Assembly: GCA_013140405.1 (NCBI GenBank)
Contig: JABFSV010000511.1
Location: forward strand, 1-5,220
Reading direction: 5' to 3'
Length of the DNA: 5,220 bases
Origin: Methyloglobulus sp.
GTDB taxonomy: Bacteria; Pseudomonadota; Gammaproteobacteria; Methylococcales; Methylomonadaceae
Shown: positions 1-4,934 of the stretch, one piece after another
Layout: each line of letters opens with the position of its first letter
Numbering within the stretch: position 1 is the stretch's first letter
The notes under the pieces: generated by a model
Database searches by the model: none
What the model saw: the letters and a program-made list of their open reading frames with translations, nothing else
Told to the model about the DNA's origin: nothing
Translations under genes and position numbers: made by a program

Positions 1-156
1 GAGAAAGGTTTGGTTTTTGTGGGTTTGGATGTTATCGGGACAACCCTCACTGAAATCAACGTCACTAGCCCGACCTGTGTACAGGAATTGGATAAACAGT
101 TTGGCCTTAATATTAGTGGTTTGTTATTGGATCATATTGAAACAGTGCTGAAATAA
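1..156 (+). CDS. gshB: Glutathione synthetase, C-terminal fragment (5' end outside window)
   Basis: The frame is open from the left edge and encodes the last 51 residues, ending in TAA at 154-156. Glutathione synthetase joins gamma-glutamylcysteine and glycine using ATP, the last step of cytosolic glutathione synthesis. The visible part includes VGLDVIG followed by TEINVTSPTCVQELD, which is a near-signature stretch of bacterial GshB. The Glu and Asn of TEIN are the ATP-grasp residues known to coordinate the nucleotide-bound magnesium. The ending (FGLNISG, then an amphipathic helix to the stop) matches the usual C-terminus, so the gene looks intact here. Its stop overlaps the ATG of the tonB-like gene by one base (TAATG), suggesting coupled translation. 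In Pseudomonas gshB sits between pilG and the tonB-like gene, and the same order on the right side is seen here. Only the family's C-terminal end can be judged. Confidence 0.95.
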   Translation, partial: EKGLVFVGLDVIGTTLTEINVTSPTCVQELDKQFGLNISGLLLDHIETVLK

Positions 157-1037
157 TGGCAAAACCAGCAGTTTTCGATTCAACAAATGAGGTGACTAAC
201 AATGATCGGATGTTGGTCGCCCTGTTTATTGCGTTCGTTGTCCATATCGTTATTGTGTTGGGCATCCGTTTCTCTGAGCCAGAAGCGCCTGTTCAAAATA
301 GCCGTTCGATTGATGTTATTTTGGTCGATACGCCAGCGAAAAAAGCGCCTAAAAAAGCAAAGTTTTTAGCCCAGGACAATCAGATAGGCGCCGGCGAAAA
401 GAAAGTTCACAAGCCCGAGCCGCCTGCCAAGAGAATTGCCAGCCAAGGTAATAGCCCCAAAAAACACGCTGACAAAAGCGAACAGGAAGAAGCTGAGCCT
501 AAAGCGAAACAAAAACTCGTTACCCAGATAAAGGCTGAAAAAAAAATCGTCGCCGAAAAACATCCTGAAACCACGCATGATAAAGAAAAGCGACCCAAGT
601 TGACCGCAGAAATGTTGCAACAGCAAATCGCACAATACGGGGCTGAAATCAGGGTTAAGGAACAAAGCACGGATGATAATAAAATAAAGTCCGTTAGCTC
701 AGTAAGTGCACACCAATATGTTGCGGCACAGTATGTGAAAGACTGGGAACGGAAAGTCGAGCGAACAGGAAATTCGAATTATCCTGCGATAGCCGCAAAG
801 AAAAATTTTTCAGGTGCATTGACTATGGATGTTGGGATAAAAGCGGACGGCAGTATTTACAGTATACGTATCACCCGGTCTTCGGGTTATCCAGAATTGG
901 ATGAAGCGGCAAAACGGATTGTTAAGATGAGCGCCCCATTTCCGGTGCTACCCAGCGACTTGCTCAAGGAGCTTAATGTGTTGGTCATCACCAGAAAATG
1001 GAAATTTTCTGACGAATCAGGAATGACTACGCCATAA
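156..1037 (+). CDS. tonB: TonB-family energy transducer (gshB-linked, TonB3-like)
   Basis: This 293-aa protein has the TonB plan. A short cytoplasmic N-terminus is followed by one hydrophobic anchor (about residues 19-37, with His30 inside it as in TonB's SxxxH motif, but Ala26 in place of Ser). Then come a charged periplasmic linker and a C-terminal domain (about 205-285) with YP (209-210), DGSIYSIRITRSSG (231-244), LDEAA (248-252), PFPVLP (261-266) and a final KWKF strand. TonB proteins couple the ExbB/ExbD proton-driven motor to outer-membrane receptors. No exbB/exbD or receptor gene is in the window. The linker (about 60-150) is rich in Lys and Glu rather than in Pro-Lys/Pro-Glu repeats. 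Its start, SIDVILVDTPA then KAKFLAQDNQIGAG, resembles the gshB-adjacent TonB type. P. aeruginosa TonB3 at this locus is known to affect twitching motility, so a surface or pilus role is possible but inferred. The ATG at 156 overlaps the gshB stop, and no strong ribosome-binding site is seen; M19 is less likely because the cytoplasmic tail would be lost. Confidence 0.9.
   Translation: MAKPAVFDSTNEVTNNDRMLVALFIAFVVHIVIVLGIRFSEPEAPVQNSRSIDVILVDTPAKKAPKKAKFLAQDNQIGAGEKKVHKPEPPAKRIASQGNSPKKHADKSEQEEAEPKAKQKLVTQIKAEKKIVAEKHPETTHDKEKRPKLTAEMLQQQIAQYGAEIRVKEQSTDDNKIKSVSSVSAHQYVAAQYVKDWERKVERTGNSNYPAIAAKKNFSGALTMDVGIKADGSIYSIRITRSSGYPELDEAAKRIVKMSAPFPVLPSDLLKELNVLVITRKWKFSDESGMTTP
992..1011 (+). other. 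Perfect hairpin with GNRA loop inside the 3' end of tonB
   Basis: The sequence reads CAGAAAAT, then GGAA, then ATTTTCTG. This is a perfect 8-bp inverted repeat closing a GGAA loop, which fits the GNRA tetraloop rule. It lies 24 bases before the tonB stop codon and encodes part of the conserved final beta strand (RKWKFSD). No T-run follows, so it is not a standard intrinsic terminator. It could influence mRNA decay or processing between the gshB-tonB part and the yqgE-pyrC' part. It may also be chance, since the stem is AT-rich. Confidence 0.4.
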
Positions 1038-1086
1038 TAGCGTTTGCCATCAGCAAAACCGAAAACTCCAAAATGAGTGCAGAAAA
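1038..1086 (+). other. 49-bp spacer between tonB and yqgE
   Basis: This is the only gap of any size between the plus-strand genes. A second in-frame stop (TAG, 1038-1040) follows the tonB TAA. I see no convincing -35/-10 pair: TTGCCA at 1044-1049 has no good -10 element at the right distance. No terminator is visible. A five-codon open frame (ATG at 1073, TGA at 1088-1090) ends across the yqgE start codon and could deliver ribosomes to it. The ribosome-binding site of yqgE is weak. Confidence 0.5.
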
Positions 1087-1650
1087 ATGAGCGAAGACAG
1101 CTACTTCAATAATCAATTTATCATCGCCATGCCGAGTTTGAGGGAGCCTATCTTCCATCATACGGTCACTTTTTTGTGCCAACACACTAAAGAGGGCGCT
1201 TTGGGTATAGTGATAAACCGTTCTGCCGACATGAAACTGGGCGAAATTTTCAAGCAAATGGAGATTCCAGTGAAATTTCCGAAAGCCGCACAGGTTCCCG
1301 TGTTTGCGGGTGGTCCGGTGCAACAGGATAGGGGCTTCGTAGTCCATACCGCTTGCGGGGATTGGGATATGACCTTGCCAGTTTCAGAAGATATTTCCCT
1401 GACAACCTCCCGTGACGTGATAGAAGCCATCGCCGCTGGGGAAGGCCCGGAACAATATCTGGTTGCCTTGGGCTATGCAGGTTGGGGTGAGGGACAACTG
1501 GAAAAAGAAATCTTGAGCAATTCCTGGCTGAATACGCCTTATGCCAAACAAATCTTGTTTGAAACCCCAGTAAGCCAACGTTGGAATGCCGCCGCCAGCC
1601 AAATAGGTATTGATATTAATCAATTGACTACGCCAGCAGGTCATGGCTGA
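1087..1650 (+). CDS. yqgE: YqgE/AlgH family protein (UPF0301)
   Basis: The 187-aa product is a full-length YqgE/AlgH protein. Family landmarks occur in order: FIIAMPSLREPIF (11-23), EGALGIVINR (36-45), FAGGPVQQDRGFVVH (73-87), SLTTSRDVIEAIAAGEGP (104-121), ALGYAGWGEGQLEKE (127-141), NSWL (145-148) and a GHG ending. It is a soluble protein with no signal peptide or membrane segment. The biochemical role of the family is not established. The name algH comes from a reported effect on alginate synthesis in Pseudomonas, and the position beside ruvX is widespread in proteobacteria. The ATG at 1087 gives the usual N-terminus a few residues before the FIIAMP core. The 3' end overlaps ruvX by 8 bp. 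No key motif is missing. Confidence 0.95.
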   Translation: MSEDSYFNNQFIIAMPSLREPIFHHTVTFLCQHTKEGALGIVINRSADMKLGEIFKQMEIPVKFPKAAQVPVFAGGPVQQDRGFVVHTACGDWDMTLPVSEDISLTTSRDVIEAIAAGEGPEQYLVALGYAGWGEGQLEKEILSNSWLNTPYAKQILFETPVSQRWNAAASQIGIDINQLTTPAGHG

Positions 1651-2113
1651 ACCTGTGTGGACAGATCCTCTGCATATCAAATCAAAGGACGAGACCTATC
1701 TGGGCTTTGATTTTGGCAATAAAAAAATAGGCGTTGCGGTTGGGCATCTGTTGACGGGCATTGCAAGTCCGCTACTGACTTTACGGTCTATCAACCAAAA
1801 TCCGAATTGGGAAGGCATAGGCAAGCTCATCAAGGAATGGCAACCTGCGGGTTTAGTTGTTGGTATTTCTAAACAAATGGATGGCTCGGATAATCTTATC
1901 ACTCCTCGTATGCTAAAATTTTGTAGGCAACTGGACGGTAGGTATCGGTTGCCAGTTTTTCAGCAAGATGAAGCCTTATCTACCTTTGAAGCCAAACAAC
2001 TATTATTTGACGAAGTTAACGTCAGTGCTACAAAACTGTGGGCAGTCCAGGATCAATTGGCGGCACAGCTTATTTTGCAGACTTGGCTTAATGACAACAC
2101 GCCACAATCATGA
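1643..2113 (+). CDS. ruvX: RuvX/YqgF family nuclease (putative pre-16S rRNA nuclease / Holliday junction resolvase)
   Basis: The 156-aa product has the RNase H-like fold signature of YqgF/RuvX: YLGFDFGNKKIGVAVG (19-34), GLVVGISKQMDG (70-81), QDEALSTFEAKQLL (108-121) and DQLAAQLILQTWL (137-149). The three expected acidic catalytic residues are present as Asp23, Glu110 and Asp137. The family is implicated in maturation of the 16S rRNA 5' end in E. coli and in Holliday-junction cleavage in other bacteria; which applies here cannot be told from sequence. Two conserved positions differ: the usual Pro in VGxPxxMDG is Ser76, and the Arg in DERxST is Ala111. The start at 1643 lies inside the yqgE 3' end, with AGG only two bases upstream, so initiation probably depends on coupling. 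About 18 residues precede the conserved core; no later Met is usable before the core. Confidence 0.93.
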   Translation: MAEPVWTDPLHIKSKDETYLGFDFGNKKIGVAVGHLLTGIASPLLTLRSINQNPNWEGIGKLIKEWQPAGLVVGISKQMDGSDNLITPRMLKFCRQLDGRYRLPVFQQDEALSTFEAKQLLFDEVNVSATKLWAVQDQLAAQLILQTWLNDNTPQS

Positions 2114-2625
2114 TTAACAGACTCGATGTCCCCAAACTGTTGGATACGCTGGAAGTACAATTACAACAGGTGATTGTAAAAAGACAACTGATAGAACCCT
2201 TGATGATTGGTATTCGTACTGGTGGCGTGTGGGTAGCCGAAAAGATGCACCAACGCTTGGACATCAAGCAACCATTAGGGTTGCTTGACATTTCCTTTTA
2301 CCGCGACGATTTTTCGCAAATCGGGGTCAACCCCAACGTAAAACCCAGCCAGTTACCGGCGCAGATTGAAGGCCGCAACATTATTCTGGTCGATGATGTT
2401 TTTTATACTGGTAGGACTATCCGTGCCGCCTTGAATGAGATTTTCGATTATGGCCGTCCAAAACAAGTGGTATTGGCAGTGTTGATAGAGCGTGACGGCA
2501 AACAAATACCGCTTAGCCCTGATTGTGTCGGAGTTAGCATTACTTTAGACGCAGGTCAGCGCATCAAGTTGGTCGGCCCCGAACCATTGGCTATTGAAAT
2601 ACAAACTGTAGAAGTGGCTGCTTAG
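2110..2625 (+). CDS. pyrR: PyrR, uracil phosphoribosyltransferase-type pyrimidine regulator
   Basis: This 171-aa protein is of typical PyrR length. It carries [12 protein letters not shown] (32-43), the [11 protein letters not shown] segment (62-72), and the PRPP-binding loop [17 protein letters not shown] (91-107), with the paired Asp95-Asp96 typical of type I phosphoribosyltransferases. NEIFDYGRP (109-117) follows, a form I associate with proteobacterial PyrR. In Bacillus PyrR binds pyr mRNA with UMP and causes attenuation, and it also has some uracil phosphoribosyltransferase activity. Here the start (ATGA overlapping the ruvX stop) and the 2-bp gap to pyrB leave no room for an anti-antiterminator leader just upstream of pyrR or pyrB. 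A different mode of regulation, or mainly a salvage-enzyme role, is therefore possible. The usual RGHRELPI-like segment reads ERDGKQIPL (127-135), a notable departure. Confidence 0.94.
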   Translation: MINRLDVPKLLDTLEVQLQQVIVKRQLIEPLMIGIRTGGVWVAEKMHQRLDIKQPLGLLDISFYRDDFSQIGVNPNVKPSQLPAQIEGRNIILVDDVFYTGRTIRAALNEIFDYGRPKQVVLAVLIERDGKQIPLSPDCVGVSITLDAGQRIKLVGPEPLAIEIQTVEVAA

Positions 2626-2627
2626 AA

Positions 2628-3590
2628 ATGTCCAGTAATCTGCAATTAAACCCAGAGGGTAAGCTCAAACACTTTCTGACCATTGAAGGGTTGGACAAAA
2701 ACTTACTGATAGAAATCCTGGATTTGGCGGAGTCTTTTGTCGGTATAACTGACCACCGGATCAATAAAGTTCCCCTGCTGCGCGGCAAGAGCATTGTCAA
2801 TTTGTTTTTTGAGAATAGCACCCGCACCCGTTCTACCTTTGAGCTTGCCGCCAAACGCCTGTCAGCCGACGTGTTGAGCATGAGTATTGCCACTTCATCG
2901 ACATCCAAAGGCGAAAGCCTGTTGGACACTATCCGTAACCTGGAAGCGATGTATGTCGATATGTTCGTGGTACGTCACGGCATCAGCGGCGCGGCACATT
3001 TTATCGCCCAACATGCTGCCCCCCATATCAGCGTCATCAATGCGGGAGACGGGCAACATGCCCATCCTACCCAAGCCATGTTGGACATGTTTACCATTCG
3101 GCAGGTTAAAAAAGAGTTCTCAAATTTACGGGTTGCTATCGTCGGCGACATTCTGCATTCCAGGGTTGCACGCTCAAATATTCAGGCGCTGAATACCTTG
3201 GGTGTTGCGGAAGTCCGTGTTATTGCGCCCAAGACTTTATTGCCTGCCCAAGTTGAAACAATGGGTGTGACAGTTTCGCACAATCTTGCTGAGGGCTTGA
3301 AAGATATTGATGTGATTATCATGTTGCGGCTGCAAAAAGAACGCATGAGTTCTGCGTTGTTGCCCAGCGAAAACGAATACTTTAAATGTTTTGGGCTGAC
3401 CGAAGATAGGCTGAAAATTGCCAAGCCTGATGCTATTGTGATGCACCCTGGGCCTATTAATCGGGGTGTGGAGATCGATTCAAAAGTAGCTGACGGCCCG
3501 CAATCGGTCATCCTCAGGCAAGTGAGCAATGGAATTGCGATTCGCATGGCGATAATGGCGATGGCGATGCAAAAACAGGGAGCGGCGTAA
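2628..3590 (+). CDS. pyrB: Aspartate carbamoyltransferase catalytic chain (class A type)
   Basis: The 320-aa enzyme joins carbamoyl phosphate and aspartate to form carbamoyl aspartate, the first committed pyrimidine step. The carbamoyl-phosphate site is intact: [15 protein letters not shown] (60-74), [11 protein letters not shown] (91-101, catalytic Lys94), Arg116-His117 in VVRHG, and DGQHAHPTQ (141-149). The aspartate side shows [12 protein letters not shown] (173-184), MLRLQKERM (232-240, Arg234 and Gln236) and [12 protein letters not shown] (272-283). The sequence resembles Pseudomonas PyrB, including a short N-terminal extension with the QLNxxGxLxHF pattern. In Pseudomonas, PyrB and an inactive dihydroorotase form a class A dodecamer, and the next gene here supplies that partner. 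The ATG at 2628 lies 2 bp after the pyrR stop, with a weak GAAGTGG upstream inside pyrR. The stop overlaps the pyrC' start. No active-site residue appears to be missing. Confidence 0.97.
   Translation: MSSNLQLNPEGKLKHFLTIEGLDKNLLIEILDLAESFVGITDHRINKVPLLRGKSIVNLFFENSTRTRSTFELAAKRLSADVLSMSIATSSTSKGESLLDTIRNLEAMYVDMFVVRHGISGAAHFIAQHAAPHISVINAGDGQHAHPTQAMLDMFTIRQVKKEFSNLRVAIVGDILHSRVARSNIQALNTLGVAEVRVIAPKTLLPAQVETMGVTVSHNLAEGLKDIDVIIMLRLQKERMSSALLPSENEYFKCFGLTEDRLKIAKPDAIVMHPGPINRGVEIDSKVADGPQSVILRQVSNGIAIRMAIMAMAMQKQGAA
3546..3570 (+). repeat. Short ATGGCG-type repeat in the pyrB 3' end
   Basis: Units of ATGGCG or ATGGCGATA recur and encode the peptide MAIMAMAM (residues 307-314) near the PyrB C-terminus. 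It is a small in-frame tandem pattern; related PyrB proteins also have a Met/Ala-rich helix here, so selection on the protein explains it well. Confidence 0.5.
3577..3582 (+). promoter_or_regulatory. Strong ribosome-binding site for pyrC'
   Basis: AGGGAG lies 7 bases before the ATG at 3590, inside the last codons of pyrB. It is the best Shine-Dalgarno match among the gene junctions in this window. It supports the ATG at 3590 as the start. It would allow independent loading of ribosomes on pyrC' in addition to coupling through the TAATG overlap. Confidence 0.7.
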
Positions 3591-4888
3591 TGTCACGGAT
3601 ACTTATCGAAAATGGCCGGATTATAGACCCCGCCAACAACCTGAATCGCCTAGGCTCGGTATATATTGACGATGGCAAGATTTTATCGGTTATCTATAAA
3701 CCAACCGGATTTGACCCAGACCAGATCATTGATGCCAGAAATCAAATTGTCTGCCCAGGCTTTATCGACCTAAGCACAAGGTTGCGTGAGCCAGGACAAA
3801 GCCGCAAAGCCACTTTCGCCAGCGAAACAAGTGCCGCTGCCGCTGGGGGTATCACCACGATGTGCTTGCAACCTGATACGATACCTGTTGTCGATACGCC
3901 TGCGGTTGCAGAGCTTGTCAAAGACTTAGCAGAAAAGACTGGCTATAGGCAAATTTTGCCAATTGGCGCGCTCACCCAAAAACTGGAAGGCACGGAATTA
4001 AGTGCCATGCTGGCGCTAAAACAGGCAGGGTGTGTGGCGGTCAGTAACGCGAATCAGCCCGTTAAAAACCTATTAATATTAAGGCGGGCGATGGAATATG
4101 CCGCCAGCCATGATTTATTGTTGATTTATCGGCCTAATGATGTCTGGTTAGCCAATAACGGTTGCGTCCATGAAGGCGCATTGTCAACCCGTTATGGACT
4201 GCCCAGCATTCCCGATGCTGCCGAAACCATTGCTTTGGCACAATGTTTGGAATTAGCCGAACTTACCGGATGCCGCGTACACTTTGGGCAACTAAGCAGC
4301 AGACGTTCAGTTATAAAACTCCAACAAGCCAAAAAATATGGCTTGGCAGTCAGCGCCGATGTTGCCATTCACCAATTACATCTGACAGAAGAGGACATCA
4401 TTCCTTTTGATAGTGCGTATCATGTCCAGCCGCCTTTCCGTACCAACACTGATAAAGAATCCCTGCGTGAAGGTTTGGCAAACGGCACTATAGACAGCAT
4501 TTGTTCTGACCATCAGCCGCACGATCTTGATGCTAAACTGGGCGCTTTTCCTGAAACAGAATCGGGTGTTTCGTCACTGGAAACCTTGTTGCCCTTGATG
4601 CTTAGGCTGGTGACACAGCAAGCTATAACCCTTGAACAAGGAATAGCAGCACTAACCCAGAAACCCGCGCAGATACTTCAAATTGACCGTGGCGCGTTAA
4701 CTTCAGGTTTTTCCGCCGATATTTGTATTTTCGATCCTGACCAAGAATGGCAAGTCAATTCAGGAGCTTGGCTTAGCCAGGGAGTCAATACGCCATTTTG
4801 GGGGCAAGATTTCAAAGGCCAAGTTAACCATACTCTACAAAATGGTATGGTTATTTACAGCCGTCAAGGGGTAAGTAAACCAATATAG
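3590..4888 (+). CDS. pyrC': Dihydroorotase-like protein, predicted inactive PyrC' partner of PyrB
   Basis: The 432-aa protein has the full amidohydrolase layout: an N-terminal beta segment (3-54), the barrel, and the C-terminal return (SADICIFDPD, NTPFWGQDFKGQVNHTLQNGMVIY). The metal site is mostly gone. The usual DxHxHLRxPG reads DLSTRLREPG (60-69; Ser62 and Arg64 replace both His). The fsdDG Asp region is VSNANQPV (151-158). The HxED His is replaced by Arg181 in YRPND. The His of the HxSt strand is Gln234 in HFGQLSS. HHL reads HQL (261-263). Only the Asp of SDHQPH (Asp307) remains. Hydrolysis of carbamoyl aspartate is therefore not expected. In Pseudomonas a similar inactive PyrC' is required to assemble class A aspartate transcarbamoylase, and the one-base overlap with pyrB fits stoichiometric production. 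A separate active dihydroorotase must exist elsewhere in the genome. The frame is intact and the folding motifs are retained, so this is a working structural protein and not a decaying pseudogene. Confidence 0.94.
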   Translation: MSRILIENGRIIDPANNLNRLGSVYIDDGKILSVIYKPTGFDPDQIIDARNQIVCPGFIDLSTRLREPGQSRKATFASETSAAAAGGITTMCLQPDTIPVVDTPAVAELVKDLAEKTGYRQILPIGALTQKLEGTELSAMLALKQAGCVAVSNANQPVKNLLILRRAMEYAASHDLLLIYRPNDVWLANNGCVHEGALSTRYGLPSIPDAAETIALAQCLELAELTGCRVHFGQLSSRRSVIKLQQAKKYGLAVSADVAIHQLHLTEEDIIPFDSAYHVQPPFRTNTDKESLREGLANGTIDSICSDHQPHDLDAKLGAFPETESGVSSLETLLPLMLRLVTQQAITLEQGIAALTQKPAQILQIDRGALTSGFSADICIFDPDQEWQVNSGAWLSQGVNTPFWGQDFKGQVNHTLQNGMVIYSRQGVSKPI

Positions 4889-4909
4889 GCTGCCCCAAGC
4901 ATCAGTTCC

Positions 4910-4934
4910 GAATCAACTTAAGTTAAGCTGATTC
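4910..4934. terminator. Inverted repeat between convergent genes, possible bidirectional terminator
   Basis: GAATCA (4910-4915) pairs perfectly with TGATTC (4929-4934). After one A/C mismatch, CTTAA (4917-4921) faces TTAAG (4923-4927), giving a near-perfect palindrome centred on G4922. It sits 22 bases after the pyrC' stop and overlaps the stop codon of the minus-strand gene, where transcripts from both sides should end. Neither side has a clear U-tract and the stem is AT-rich, so intrinsic termination would be weak. It may act as a 3'-end stabiliser, or termination may be Rho-dependent. Confidence 0.4.

Noticed and set aside
366..670. Long minus-strand open frames opposite tonB
   Set aside because: They lie antisense to the Lys/Glu-rich linker, giving Phe/Leu-rich products as expected from complementing AAA/GAA codons. 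No start signal or family motif is seen.
1038..1086. Possible promoter before yqgE
   Set aside because: TTGCCA at 1044 has no acceptable -10 hexamer at 16-18 bp spacing, so no promoter can be supported from sequence alone.
1609..1624. ATTGAT-ATTA-ATCAAT inverted repeat near the ruvX start
   Set aside because: A 6-bp all-weak stem within coding sequence, too unstable to claim a regulatory role.
1024..1635. The 11-mer TGACTACGCCA occurs at both the tonB 3' end (1024-1034) and the yqgE 3' end (1625-1635)
   Set aside because: Both copies are coding (TTP near the C-terminus), no flanking similarity extends it, and there is no third copy. Chance is adequate.
1027..1680. Minus-strand open frames opposite yqgE
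   Set aside because: The plus strand encodes a complete YqgE with all motifs; the antisense products look like nothing known.
2887..3192. A 101-codon plus-strand frame inside pyrB
   Set aside because: It is out of frame with a fully conserved pyrB and its composition is that of a frame shadow.
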